A stretch of 64,000 nt of DNA from Ulvibacterium sp965228935 (lineage in GTDB: Bacteria > Bacteroidota > Bacteroidia > Flavobacteriales > Flavobacteriaceae), in NCBI RefSeq assembly GCF_965228935.1, contig NZ_OZ245846.1, positions 5,518,001 to 5,582,000 on the forward strand. The letters are read 5' to 3'. The notes under the pieces were generated by a model, which had not been told where the DNA came from, made no database searches, and worked only from the letters and a program-made list of their open reading frames with translations. Positions within the stretch are counted from its first letter, which is position 1. Each line of letters begins with the position of its first letter. The position numbers were made by a program, and so were the translations under genes. Shown here piece by piece: positions 8,975 through 18,764 of the stretch.

Positions 8975-10097
8975 TTCTGGATATATTTATAATCTTGTTA
9001 AAATTAAAATAGGTAAGTATTATAAATAAAAAAGATCGAATCACGCTTGCATAAGTGAAATTTATATAACAAGTATTTCGGTTTATTTTAAAAAATTTAA
9101 TTGGATTTGACATATGCTTTATCCAAAATAAAACATCATAAGGAAATATCCACCTAATATACCTATCTTCTTCTATTACAGAAGGTTTGACAACTCCTCT
9201 TACAGATAATTCTATATATTTTTTCAAAAAATCAGCCCCACAAAACTCAGATAACAATATGGAACCCCATAATCTGGGATTTACTTCTATAACCTTATAT
9301 TTTTTATCTCTTACATCGAAAAGAAACTCGATCATTATCAATCCGGACCAGTTTAATTTTTTAATAATAGATTTCGCAAGTATTTCTATTGCATCTAGTT
9401 TATTGTATTTGGAAAACACCGTAACGCCTCCGGTTGCCGGATATGTTCTTATTCGCTTATGACCATAATATGAAATGATTTCACCCTCAAAGCATAGAAA
9501 AAACCCAGCTTCCACATCCTTAGGATTAGGCAATCGTTCTTGCACAAAATGTTTTTCAAAATTTATCGAACAACTATGCAGCTCCCTTTCATTCTCTATG
9601 TAAAAAATACCCTTTGCCCCCGAACCATGTTTGGGTTTCACGATAATTGGATACTTAAATTCTCTCTTGTTATAGATATCTTCAGGAATATATTTTGGAC
9701 ATGGGATTTCATGTTTTTCACAAAACAGGTTCAAAGCCTTTTTATTTCTTGAAAGTAAAAATGCATCTTTTTCAGGAAGCAAAAACCTGAAATTTGTTGC
9801 CTTTGTTAAATCCATAAATTTTAAGAACTTTAGGGTGGTACTTTCCTCAATTGGAATAAAAATGATAGTATCATTATTATATTTTTTGGAAATATGTTCT
9901 AAATCAAGATTAAAACTATGGCCCTCCCCCAATATCTCAATATCACAAGCCTCATAAATCAATCTTAATTTTAGCCTGTTTATTAACGAATTTTCTGGAA
10001 TGGTATATATCAGACAGCTCGTAGGATAATGTCTTTTTATTATGTTTATTACATCAAATGTCTTTCTAAAAAGAACATCGGTCAGAAGAATCTTCAT
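8967..10097 (-). CDS. ATP-grasp protein, second of the locus
   Basis: I place the start at the ATG at 10097 (MKILLTDVLFRK, 376 residues) because it overlaps the upstream glycosyltransferase stop as ATGA. An in-frame ATG at 10109 is the alternative. ATP-grasp features are YPIIVKPKHGSGAKGIFYI (about 148-166), FVQERL, and VIEVNPRLWGS with metal-binding Glu and Asn. The protein resembles carbamoyl-phosphate-synthase-like ligases found in polysaccharide clusters. The C-terminal 60 residues are hydrophobic and basic, perhaps for membrane association. It could attach an amino acid or other amine to a sugar carboxylate; this is inference. Confidence 0.8.
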   Translation of the reverse strand: MKILLTDVLFRKTFDVINIIKRHYPTSCLIYTIPENSLINRLKLRLIYEACDIEILGEGHSFNLDLEHISKKYNNDTIIFIPIEESTTLKFLKFMDLTKATNFRFLLPEKDAFLLSRNKKALNLFCEKHEIPCPKYIPEDIYNKREFKYPIIVKPKHGSGAKGIFYIENERELHSCSINFEKHFVQERLPNPKDVEAGFFLCFEGEIISYYGHKRIRTYPATGGVTVFSKYNKLDAIEILAKSIIKKLNWSGLIMIEFLFDVRDKKYKVIEVNPRLWGSILLSEFCGADFLKKYIELSVRGVVKPSVIEEDRYIRWIFPYDVLFWIKHMSNPIKFFKINRNTCYINFTYASVIRSFLFIILTYFNFNKIINISRNG

Positions 10098-11179
10098 CTC
10101 TTTAAGCATCGAAGGTTAACGAAATACCTATCAGCTATTAAATCCCAATTATAATAGGTTGAAATTCTATTTATCAATTCATTGGATCTTTTGTTACGAT
10201 TGAACAAACTTAATTGCTCAATCTCCTTAAAACAATTAACAATATCATTACTATCTTTAAAATAGAACCCTAGTGAGCCAATAACTTCTTTATTAAAAAC
10301 ATTATCATGTGCGATTATCATATTTCCGGAACCCATGGCCTCCAATAAAGAAGGATTGGTTCCTCCTACAGAATGACCATGGAGATGTGCGAAACATGAG
10401 GTCCTTAAAGCCTTCAATTTTCGCTGGTCATAAACACCTCCAAAAAACCTAATATTTTCATTTTTAGATTTCAGCAGATTATTTACATAATCAGTTTGAT
10501 CCAAATTACCAACAATGATTAATGGCTTTTCAAACTTGGATTTCATATAACCATCAATCATAATATGAATATTGTTTTCGGGAACCAATCTACTGACAAT
10601 CAAATAATAATTATCATGTGTAATATTGTTTTCTTTCAAAAATGTGTAATCTCTGTACTCATTCAAATATGCGCCATACTCAATTAACCATATCTTTTTG
10701 GGCGCTATATTATATTTCTCAATCAGATGATTTCTAATTCCTATTGAATCTGCTATCAAAATGTCAGAAAATTTCACATCAAGATATTCAGATAGTCTCA
10801 AAAACATTTTTTTAAAAAAACCCCATTTTTTTCTTTTATATTCAATACCATCAGTATTGGTGATTATTACTGATTTGCCTTTCTTCATTATTGGATAAAA
10901 TATCGCCGCACCTAATCCTGTCACAATTGTGATATCACATTCATTATGACTACATTTTAAACCTTCATAATAAAACTTTAATGGATTTTTGCTTTTGGTC
11001 GAATTCAAATAATCTAATTTAACACCCATATATTCCGCAGAATCATGACTATCTTTATCACAATAAACAATAACGTTCATCCCTTTTTGAACCAATCGTG
11101 GAGCTAACTCCTGGGCAAAGGTTTCAAAACCTCCATATTTTGCGGGAATTCCTCTGGTACCAACAATACCTATTTTCAT
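10094..11179 (-). CDS. GT4-type glycosyltransferase with DUF1972 N-terminus
   Basis: The first 30 residues (MKIGIVGTRGIPAKYGGFET...) are the signature of the DUF1972 domain, found on rhamnosyltransferase-like enzymes of capsule and S-layer glycan loci. The C-terminal half is a GT-B nucleotide-sugar-binding domain with LIVSRLVPENNI and the E-x7-E-like stretch NPSLLEAMGSGNMIIA. Length is 361 residues. Rhamnose transfer is plausible because the locus encodes dTDP-rhamnose synthesis, but the donor is not proven. It overlaps both flanking genes by four bases. Confidence 0.9.
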   Translation of the reverse strand: MKIGIVGTRGIPAKYGGFETFAQELAPRLVQKGMNVIVYCDKDSHDSAEYMGVKLDYLNSTKSKNPLKFYYEGLKCSHNECDITIVTGLGAAIFYPIMKKGKSVIITNTDGIEYKRKKWGFFKKMFLRLSEYLDVKFSDILIADSIGIRNHLIEKYNIAPKKIWLIEYGAYLNEYRDYTFLKENNITHDNYYLIVSRLVPENNIHIMIDGYMKSKFEKPLIIVGNLDQTDYVNNLLKSKNENIRFFGGVYDQRKLKALRTSCFAHLHGHSVGGTNPSLLEAMGSGNMIIAHDNVFNKEVIGSLGFYFKDSNDIVNCFKEIEQLSLFNRNKRSNELINRISTYYNWDLIADRYFVNLRCLKR

Positions 11180-12273
11180 AATGTGCGATAAAAATTTAAA
11201 GTTTGCTGCCCGATTTTAGTCCAATCAAATTTATTCTTAATTAATTTTCTTGAATTCAAGGTGGTTCTCAAAATATCCTTATGGTTCAATTTTAATATAC
11301 TACTTGCAAGATTATCAGGATTTTCAGATTCAAATAAAAATCCATTTTCAAAATTTGTTATCAATTCAGTGAATGGATCAAGATTTGATGCAATAACAGT
11401 TCTTCCATATGACCAAGTGAGCAATAACACACCACTTTGATAAATACGTTTGTAGGGTAAAATAACTACATCCGCTTTCTTGTATAAGTCGGCCACTTCG
11501 TTGTCTTGAATAAATCTAAAATGCCTTTCAACATAATTGTCCAATCCTAAATCCATAACCATTTTTTCGTAGTGGTCTCCATCAGTTTTCCAAGGCCTCC
11601 CTGCAATCGTTAGTTTAAAATTTGCATTCTTTTTTACTACTATTACCAGAGCCTTCAGTAATATATCTAGCCCTTTCACTTCTTTAATTTGACCAAAAAA
11701 CAGCAAATTCATTTTCTCTTTATTCTTTGGAATAGGAAGCATGGATACAAAATGCAAATAATTGCCGTGTGGGATGACTTCCAACTTGGGTAATGACAAC
11801 TTCTTTTTTACTAATGCGGTTCTTGAAGCAAGATTATGAACTATGATACCATCAATAAAGAACATTGATAATCTCTCAATAAGTCTATTAGAGCTAACAT
11901 GGAAAGAATTGACGTCATGAAGGGTAACCACTTTCCTCTGTTTAAAAAAAAAGGCAATCATCAAAACAGATAAGTTCAATAGCCCCAAATTGAAAAAATG
12001 TAAATGAAAAACATGACTGCCGTTCTTTCTGGAATTTTGAAAGGCTTTTATATACCCTCTAAAAAAAAAATAGCCTCTTCTCAAACCTTTTGCACACCAT
12101 ATATTTCCAAATGTCCTAAATAGAGATACATTCTTAAAATCTCTATGAATGGTATTGTTACACGTAAAATAATCTACAAGTACATCATTGCCTCCTAAAC
12201 CTTGGGCCAAACCATAATCATAATAATCCATACCCCCATGCCCACCTACAGGGTCAATTAGACTAATTTTCAT
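11176..12273 (-). CDS. GT4-type glycosyltransferase
   Basis: This 365-residue GT-B enzyme starts with a glycine-rich acceptor-side loop (DPVGGHGGMDYY). Later motifs are VTLHDVNS, NLLFFGQIKEVKGLDILLKAL (the usual start of the C-terminal donor domain, around 187-207) and the donor-site region ADVVILPYKRIYQSGVLL. Hydrophobic patches near 95-115 may dock it on the inner membrane, where it would add one sugar to the lipid-linked repeat unit. Its start lies inside the last codons of the sulfotransferase gene (11 bases shared). Confidence 0.9.
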   Translation of the reverse strand: MKISLIDPVGGHGGMDYYDYGLAQGLGGNDVLVDYFTCNNTIHRDFKNVSLFRTFGNIWCAKGLRRGYFFFRGYIKAFQNSRKNGSHVFHLHFFNLGLLNLSVLMIAFFFKQRKVVTLHDVNSFHVSSNRLIERLSMFFIDGIIVHNLASRTALVKKKLSLPKLEVIPHGNYLHFVSMLPIPKNKEKMNLLFFGQIKEVKGLDILLKALVIVVKKNANFKLTIAGRPWKTDGDHYEKMVMDLGLDNYVERHFRFIQDNEVADLYKKADVVILPYKRIYQSGVLLLTWSYGRTVIASNLDPFTELITNFENGFLFESENPDNLASSILKLNHKDILRTTLNSRKLIKNKFDWTKIGQQTLNFYRTL

Positions 12274-13129
12274 TTTTGATTACCTCTTGAAATTGCTTAT
12301 AATCTGGTTCAATTAGTTTTTTCAGCAATTCTAATTCATTTCTTGGGATATTAATTTTTTCAGCCTCTCTATAAACTAAAGACTTTATAGTTGAAACCAA
12401 ACTTTCAGGCATCAATATTTTTATCCGTTCTATTAACCCCCTATTCTTTTGCGCTAACTTACCTAAACTATTTATTGAAACTTTATTTTCATTAACTCGA
12501 TGATTAAAATCTACTTTTATTGATTCTACATCTAAAAACTGAAAAATAGTATTAAACTTGACTTCGAAACGCTCCAATTCAATGATTAAAATGTCTTTTA
12601 GTTTAAAATATTGTCGATACTTCTTTAATTGTTCAAAGTATGCACTATTGGCAACATACTGCCTATAATGAAATGAATATGGATCTTCTAAATATTCTTG
12701 CAAAGGTCTATTTGCATAGCCCATTCTCTTATCCATGAGGTAGTGAGAATAAGCCCTTTTATAAGGATCCCTTACTAGCAGAATTATCTTGGCCTCTGGA
12801 TTGAATTGTTTGACTTTAGACGGGACATCATCAAAAGTAAAATAGGATACACTGGCATCAACCAAATATTTCTGCCTTTTTGCACTTTTATAATAATTAA
12901 GATACTTATCCAAAGATTTAATTTTAAAATCTTTATAATAGGAAACCTTATTAAGTTGCTCGTACGAAAAATAATTTAACTCTTTAATTTTTGGAAAAAA
13001 CAAATCAGGATGAACTTTTAATTTTTCATATAAAAACGTAGTACCACACTTTGGAGCACCAACGATAAACAAGTTCGGTTTTTTCAAAATCTTATGATTA
13101 GTTATTAGATAATTTTTTAAGCAAGCCAT
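12263..13129 (-). CDS. Sulfotransferase (PAPS-dependent), copy 1
   Basis: The 288 residues show the 5'-phosphosulfate-binding loop IVGAPKCGTTFLYEKL (22-37), the KELNYFS region, and the 3'-phosphate-binding strand LLVRDPYKRAYSHYL (about 118-132). The family moves sulfate from PAPS to hydroxyls or amines of glycans. It has no signal peptide, so it acts in the cytoplasm, presumably on nucleotide sugars or lipid-linked oligosaccharide. It overlaps sulfotransferase copy 2 by 13 bases; the two sequences differ enough to suggest different acceptor positions. Confidence 0.92.
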   Translation of the reverse strand: MACLKNYLITNHKILKKPNLFIVGAPKCGTTFLYEKLKVHPDLFFPKIKELNYFSYEQLNKVSYYKDFKIKSLDKYLNYYKSAKRQKYLVDASVSYFTFDDVPSKVKQFNPEAKIILLVRDPYKRAYSHYLMDKRMGYANRPLQEYLEDPYSFHYRQYVANSAYFEQLKKYRQYFKLKDILIIELERFEVKFNTIFQFLDVESIKVDFNHRVNENKVSINSLGKLAQKNRGLIERIKILMPESLVSTIKSLVYREAEKINIPRNELELLKKLIEPDYKQFQEVIKNEN

Positions 13130-14001
13130 TTCGGCAAATCTGAATATCCGTTGTTGATCAAAAAATCCTTTAATTCATTATTTTTTGTATAGTAAAATAA
13201 TTTTAGGTCATCTTTTGTACCATTATCAATATCTATATCTTGAATAGTGTTAAACTTAGAATACCATTTTTTTAAGAATGTTTTAATCATTCTATTATTT
13301 CTAAAAAAATATTCAAACTTCATATTAACAAAACTTCCTATTTTATGTAAATATTTATTCCCATGTCTATTTGTTTTATTTTCAACCTCAAAATTGTAAT
13401 CCTGATAAAAATCAGAATCTACATCTATCCATTCACATATTGAAGTCAAAACTTCTCTGGGGTGAGCTATTATATCATCGAAAAAAAGCACCATAATTTT
13501 ACCTTTGTGATTATCAATCCAATACCGCAAATAGTCTATATAAATACCTTCCCGCAAACCTCTGTAAAAAGGATCATCTTTATCCTGAAGCTTATAATTT
13601 TCTAAATTCTTAAAATAAAATTCTTTGAAAGTTGTATTCCTGGGAATTAGAAATTTACCTTCACAATGTTTATAATATGACAAAAATCGTTTTACCGGAT
13701 CGCGTATTACAAACAAAATTTTAGGGTTTTTTAATTCACTAAATATTCTTTCAGCTATCTTTTCATTACCATATAAATAGCTGGGCGAAGCATCTAGCAT
13801 GTACTTCGCACTAACAGGACAATGAGAGAAATAACTATAATAATGATCTAAACCTCTTGTAGTATTGTTATATCTTAAAGGGGTGTAGTGATGAATTTCT
13901 TTTTTAGTAGACCCACAGATTTCAGGATGGTCCATTAAATAAGAAAATAATGAGGTTGTTCCTGCCTTATGAACTCCTCCAATAATTAAATTTCGAGTCA
14001 T
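13117..14001 (-). CDS. Sulfotransferase (PAPS-dependent), copy 2
   Basis: The 294-residue protein has the PAPS 5' loop as IGGVHKAGTTSLFSYL (7-22) with Lys12. The 3'-phosphate motif is FVIRDPVKRFLSYYKH (about 105-120), with the conserved Arg and Ser. EIHHYTPLRY after the first helix is typical of the sulfotransferase fold. It is one of three non-identical sulfotransferases within 4 kb. Base composition is notably A+T-rich (runs of AAA/TTT), as in the whole 8-16 kb part of the locus, which may reflect acquisition by transfer. Confidence 0.92.
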   Translation of the reverse strand: MTRNLIIGGVHKAGTTSLFSYLMDHPEICGSTKKEIHHYTPLRYNNTTRGLDHYYSYFSHCPVSAKYMLDASPSYLYGNEKIAERIFSELKNPKILFVIRDPVKRFLSYYKHCEGKFLIPRNTTFKEFYFKNLENYKLQDKDDPFYRGLREGIYIDYLRYWIDNHKGKIMVLFFDDIIAHPREVLTSICEWIDVDSDFYQDYNFEVENKTNRHGNKYLHKIGSFVNMKFEYFFRNNRMIKTFLKKWYSKFNTIQDIDIDNGTKDDLKLFYYTKNNELKDFLINNGYSDLPKWLA

Positions 14002-14097
14002 ATAATTATAACAAACGTTTTAATCAAAGATTTATTAAAGATAAACTCTTTTGTAACCTTCCCCTATTTAGGACACGCTAAATTCCACAGTTCTTGA

Positions 14098-15351
14098 TTA
14101 TTGACCTCCTCCCAAGACTAGGTGCCGGTCATAACGTCTGTCCCTACCTACAAAATTGTATGAATTGAAAAGTTCGAATAAGCAGACAAGAAAATAAAAT
14201 GATTTATAATTATTTATCATATAACCAGTTAAAACAGAATAAGCAACAAAAAATAATAGCCCAAGAAGAACAAAAAAACCATATTGATTCAGTCTTTTAA
14301 TTTTTAAATACTTCCAAATTAATTTTAACTGTAATAAAAAAATAATCATTCCTAAAATACCGAAGCTGTACAATACACCGTAAAGACCTATATCTAATGG
14401 ATAAAAATAAATTCCAGCACCTATTACATTGTCTTTTTCACTGGCTCTAAAAAATCCATTTCCAAAAAAAGGATGTTCTTTAAAGCGTTCCAAAGCAAAG
14501 TCCATCTCAAAAATCCGTATGGCTGTTGATGGATCATTTATATTACTGGCATCCTCCTCAGTCACTATCTTAGCAGCTTCATAAAACCTATTTATAAGAG
14601 AATCTCCTTCGGTAGTATTAAAAAGAAAGATTGCCGTTAATACTATTGCAAATATCGCCGGCATTATTACTTTTATTTTTGATTTTGAATTTTTATTTTT
14701 TATAAACCCTACTCCTATAATAAGTAAAATCGTTAATAGGTTAAATCTTTGAATCTCATAAAAATGATTCCCTGCAAAAAATAGCAAAGAATACAATAAA
14801 TACTCATAGTTACTTTTGTAAAGAAATTTTGAAAACCAAAAAATCGCAATAAGATTAATTAGTGTTTTATCTACCTTACCTGCATGTATACTAACGATTT
14901 TTCCTGTTAATTCCGATTCATTAATGAACTCAAAATTAGTTATTACCATGAGAGCTAATAAGATAAGTAATATCCAGCCTAATTTAATAATGATGGAAAT
15001 GTATTTGGGAGGAGACAGCTTATATTTTCGAAAGAAATAAACGAACAATATTACACTCCCTGTATGATAAAATTTTACATTGGCAACAAAACCAGAAACT
15101 AAAGATTGTCCATAATGAATATAACAGGTAAAAATGGAAGTAAGCATTAACAAAATGGCAACTAAATACCAGAACCTTAGCCTTTTTGGAAATATCTTTA
15201 AATCTGTAATGAAAAAATAATGACCAATAGTACTTAAACCTACCAACGTGTATGATACTAATCGCGCTAATGGCGTCAAATTAAAGACATCTAAAATCAA
15301 TATAGTAAGTATTATCAGAACAAAAAATACCCACTTTTTTTTGTTTATCAT
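14098..15351 (-). CDS. Wzy/O-antigen-ligase-like polysaccharide polymerase
   Basis: From the ATG at 15351 (a TTG lies directly before it) this is a 417-residue polytopic membrane protein with about ten to twelve hydrophobic segments. A larger hydrophilic loop (about residues 240-310) contains an FxxHPFFGNGFFRA-type stretch. The pattern H-P-x-x-G-x-G in the long periplasmic loop is characteristic of Wzy and WaaL proteins. As the only such protein in the locus it most likely polymerises the lipid-linked repeat units in the periplasm. Sequence conservation is low, so ligase activity is an alternative. Confidence 0.82.
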   Translation of the reverse strand: MINKKKWVFFVLIILTILILDVFNLTPLARLVSYTLVGLSTIGHYFFITDLKIFPKRLRFWYLVAILLMLTSIFTCYIHYGQSLVSGFVANVKFYHTGSVILFVYFFRKYKLSPPKYISIIIKLGWILLILLALMVITNFEFINESELTGKIVSIHAGKVDKTLINLIAIFWFSKFLYKSNYEYLLYSLLFFAGNHFYEIQRFNLLTILLIIGVGFIKNKNSKSKIKVIMPAIFAIVLTAIFLFNTTEGDSLINRFYEAAKIVTEEDASNINDPSTAIRIFEMDFALERFKEHPFFGNGFFRASEKDNVIGAGIYFYPLDIGLYGVLYSFGILGMIIFLLQLKLIWKYLKIKRLNQYGFFVLLGLLFFVAYSVLTGYMINNYKSFYFLVCLFELFNSYNFVGRDRRYDRHLVLGGGQ

Positions 15352-15403
15352 CAATTTAAATTAGATGCCCAATTTCAAAAAAGAGCATTAAATAACACAA
15401 TTA

Positions 15404-16324
15404 TTACTGTTGTCTTACATAATTAACAATGTATTTCACGGTATTTTCCAGCCAATAAATAAAGAAATACTTATTCCAAATTATAAATGAATAAATAGGA
15501 TTAGGAAAGCAATATTTATCATAATTCAAAAACTTGATTTCATCTTTTAAATACCAGGAAATGAATTTATTGCGCATGATTACTTTGTTTGTTTTTGATT
15601 TTTTCCATTTGAATGCATTAATGTTAGATATGGGACTGAGGTTGTTTTTTTTCCATGGTTCAGACTCTAAAGCAAAATTTAGGTTTTTAGGCAAATAAAA
15701 TGTATTCAAAATATCTGAATCAATGGACACATGTATGAAATTAGAAATTTTAGATAATTCTGCCATTGTTGTGTTTGTTAGATCCTCATACCTTATATGG
15801 AGGCATTTGTTTGATGAAATTGATTTAATAAATTGGACATTTTTTTTATACCCTTTTAACCATTTTAACATCTTTATTCTACCCCAATTCGCGTTAATAA
15901 TCGAATTTATGACATCTCTGGGGTCCCGATATATGTTTAAAAGGATTGCATTTGGGAAATATCGATAAATTTGATTTACATACATAAAATGGGATGGTGT
16001 TTTTTCACCCCATCTTTTAACGCCTTGATCATTTGCTTTAGAAAGGCATATTTTTTCTAAAAAATCACCATTGCCAAAAACGTTATCTCTAAGTTCATTT
16101 ATAAATTGATCTGATAATCCGAGTGCTCCCAGATAAGGGTTTTTATTGTAATCCGTATAAAATAATTGAAAATCTTTTTCATTCTTAAAACCCATTTTGT
16201 CCTCTAAAAGAAAAAAATGGGTTTCGCCTGGGAAATATATTTGTTCGGTGGCATTCAATAAATTAGAAAGTAATGTAGTTCCTGATCTTGGCATTCCGAC
16301 AATAAAAACTGGTGCAGAACTCAC
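15404..16324 (-). CDS. Sulfotransferase (PAPS-dependent), copy 3
   Basis: It begins at a GTG (16324); no in-frame ATG precedes it before a stop. The 306 residues open with the 5' PAPS loop FIVGMPRSGTTLLSNLL (7-23) followed by PGETHFF, and then LLNIYRDPRDVINSI carries the 3'-phosphate-binding Arg and Ser. The MPRSGTT form and C-terminal region differ from copies 1 and 2, placing it in another sulfotransferase subgroup. It lies between the polymerase and a flippase, so it probably also modifies the repeat unit. Confidence 0.92.
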   Translation of the reverse strand: MSSAPVFIVGMPRSGTTLLSNLLNATEQIYFPGETHFFLLEDKMGFKNEKDFQLFYTDYNKNPYLGALGLSDQFINELRDNVFGNGDFLEKICLSKANDQGVKRWGEKTPSHFMYVNQIYRYFPNAILLNIYRDPRDVINSIINANWGRIKMLKWLKGYKKNVQFIKSISSNKCLHIRYEDLTNTTMAELSKISNFIHVSIDSDILNTFYLPKNLNFALESEPWKKNNLSPISNINAFKWKKSKTNKVIMRNKFISWYLKDEIKFLNYDKYCFPNPIYSFIIWNKYFFIYWLENTVKYIVNYVRQQ

Positions 16325-16439
16325 TTTAATCTTTTTTCATTAAGTTATATCCAATTAATTCCAATGCCTGATAGGCTATTATACTATTGATAATCTGTAT
16401 CCGATTAATTATAACACTAAATCTACTTTTCACAATAAT

Positions 16440-17744
16440 TCAAAATTTAATTGGAGAAATATTTATTTTTTTCTTAACTACAAATAACTTAAACAGATTA
16501 GATATTGTTACAGTAATTGCAGTAGCTATTGCCGCACCTAAAGCACCATAATGTGTAATCAAAATAACATTCAATACAATATTTAAAAGAACTGCTATTA
16601 TGGAAATATAGCCATGTACTTTTTCAAAACCACACATAACCAATAACATTCCTGAACATCCCGTGGCCATATTAAAAAACTGTCCAATAGCCAATACCAC
16701 CAATATCCAATAGGCTTCCGTAAATTCGGAACCCCATAAGCCTAATAACCAATGTCCTACAATTAAAAATCCAAACAAAAATATAAGAGCTATAATGGAT
16801 AATCCTTTGGTAACACGATTTACCATAATTTGCATTTCACTAATTTTGGTATCATTAAACAAACTTGCCAATTTAGGCGCAATAGCTGCATTAGTAACCT
16901 GTAAAAACAAGGAGGTTAAGAATGCCAAACGTGCTGCTACGCTATAAATACCCGCATCTTCAAGAGTACCTAAGGTACCCAACATAATAACGTCAGCATT
17001 TCTGGCAATCACTCCTGTTCCTGTTACCACTAACAAGGGTAAGGCCATTTTAAGCATGGGCTTCAGATTAAACTTCCCTTTACTTTTACTTTTAAAAGTG
17101 CCTTTCCATAACACCATCATTACAATTACCAAGAGCACACGACTTACCGCATATAACAATAAAACACTCACAGGCGTATAGCTGATATCAAATGCCCAAT
17201 AGAGTAAAAGCCCAAGTCCAACCAATAGGATACTCAAGGTTTCGTTTACCAAATTGGCCTGCCATATTTTACCATAACCATTTAATGCGGCTCCAAAAAC
17301 CCTGGAAAACGTTTGGGGAATAAGCATTACAAATACAATCAGTAATGGGATGTACAATTCTTGATTTCCGGACCACAACTTTAGAATTATAGGTAAAAGT
17401 AAAGCCGCAATACTAGCAATACCTATGGAAAGTAACCCATTAAAAATGAGACTTGTTCTTAAAGTAGAGGATATGCCAGAATCCTCCTTTTCCGCCTTAG
17501 CTATCGCAATAAATTTTATGATGACATTTTGAAACCCAAGTATGGTAAGGATTAACATAATCGTCCCCAACTGATTGGCAAAATTCACAATCCCTAAACC
17601 TTCGGGACCTAAGGTACGCCCCAGGAAAATGCTAATTAGTAATCCAACGATCATGCCTGCCACCTTTACCAGCATGGTTTTGGATGATTTTACCATCACC
17701 TCTAAGGTATGTATGTCTAATTTGGACTTAATCTTTTGTATCAT
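16440..17744 (-). CDS. Wzx-type lipid-linked oligosaccharide flippase, copy 1
   Basis: This 434-residue protein has about twelve transmembrane helices and the MATE/MVF-type start KVAGMIVGLLISIFLGRTLGPEGLGIVNFA, typical of polysaccharide-biosynthesis flippases (the motif lies around residues 25-55). Such proteins move undecaprenyl-linked repeat units across the inner membrane. Only 3 bases separate it from the upstream GT2 gene. A second flippase of a different subgroup lies at 18764-20257; most Wzy-dependent loci carry one. Confidence 0.9.
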   Translation of the reverse strand: MIQKIKSKLDIHTLEVMVKSSKTMLVKVAGMIVGLLISIFLGRTLGPEGLGIVNFANQLGTIMLILTILGFQNVIIKFIAIAKAEKEDSGISSTLRTSLIFNGLLSIGIASIAALLLPIILKLWSGNQELYIPLLIVFVMLIPQTFSRVFGAALNGYGKIWQANLVNETLSILLVGLGLLLYWAFDISYTPVSVLLLYAVSRVLLVIVMMVLWKGTFKSKSKGKFNLKPMLKMALPLLVVTGTGVIARNADVIMLGTLGTLEDAGIYSVAARLAFLTSLFLQVTNAAIAPKLASLFNDTKISEMQIMVNRVTKGLSIIALIFLFGFLIVGHWLLGLWGSEFTEAYWILVVLAIGQFFNMATGCSGMLLVMCGFEKVHGYISIIAVLLNIVLNVILITHYGALGAAIATAITVTISNLFKLFVVKKKINISPIKF

Positions 17745-17747
17745 TTT

Positions 17748-18764
17748 CTATAATGCAGTAAGTACCAATTCAAAAAGTTTTTTATTGATTCTATTCATAA
17801 GTTTGTAATAATATGAAGGTCTTAATAATTGGAATATTCTATATACTGGTTGAGAGACACTATGTCTCTTATTTTCAGGGATACTGACCAAAACTTTGAA
17901 TTGTATAATTTGTATCATGGTATCCCAAGCTCTTAAAAACAGATAGTTCTTTAGTTGTTCATTGAGCAACACTTTTCGCATAAAAAAATAGCTCGATTGT
18001 CTAAAAGGCAGGCCGGAATATAAATCTTTTTTAGTGCCCCAATTTTCACGTAGCACAATTCCTTCATCATGTATTCTATAAATAACCGTTGGTTCATCAT
18101 TACAAATAAAAAAGTAGTTATTTTGAGCAGCCTTTACCCACAATGGATAGTCTTCCATCATAGGAAAACGTTCATCAAACCCACCCAAATGAACCAATGC
18201 TTCCCGCCTAATAAAGGCAGAGGGTGCCGGCACAAAGCATTTCCTTAATATTATCCTTAAATGATTCTTTTTAGTCTTTAATAATTGAAATCCCTTGTTG
18301 AAATGGTTTGCAAGGTTTTCCCTTTTTTTGGTAAACTTCATTTTGCTAAAAAAGAAAGAGTGGGGACTATTTTTAACAAAATTTATGTTCCTTTCGATAC
18401 AGGTATCCATCAAGATATCATCGCCGGCAATAAACTTTATCCATTCCCCTTTTGCCTCTTTTAAACCGCGATTGATATTCGGTGCAATCCCTGTATTATT
18501 TTCTACAGTAATACATTTTGCAGCCATAAATCTCTCCTTATTTTCGCTTAGCCATTCTTCGCAAATCTTTACCGTAGTATCCATTGAGCCATCATCAGTA
18601 ATGATCAATTCTATATTATTATAGGTTTGTGCCTTGGCACTTTCCAGGGTTTCCAGCACATATTTGGATGAATTGTAGGTAATTACGATGACCGAAACCA
18701 ATGGATCAGATGATTGCCTCCAGAATTCATCAACCTCAGATGTTCTATTACTATTAGGATTCAT
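17748..18764 (-). CDS. Family 2 glycosyltransferase
   Basis: The 338 residues contain the GT-A fold start PLVSVIVITYNSSKYVLETLESA (about 20-42), the acidic ELIITDDGSMD (about 52-62), and the metal-binding region KFIAGDDILM (D-D near 110). They also have the family's later MMEDYPLWVKA (E-D) catalytic segment. A C-terminal amphipathic stretch may hold it at the membrane. It transfers one sugar during repeat-unit assembly. Its ATG shares one base with the stop of the upstream flippase gene (TAATG). Confidence 0.92.
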   Translation of the reverse strand: MNPNSNRTSEVDEFWRQSSDPLVSVIVITYNSSKYVLETLESAKAQTYNNIELIITDDGSMDTTVKICEEWLSENKERFMAAKCITVENNTGIAPNINRGLKEAKGEWIKFIAGDDILMDTCIERNINFVKNSPHSFFFSKMKFTKKRENLANHFNKGFQLLKTKKNHLRIILRKCFVPAPSAFIRREALVHLGGFDERFPMMEDYPLWVKAAQNNYFFICNDEPTVIYRIHDEGIVLRENWGTKKDLYSGLPFRQSSYFFMRKVLLNEQLKNYLFLRAWDTMIQIIQFKVLVSIPENKRHSVSQPVYRIFQLLRPSYYYKLMNRINKKLFELVLTAL

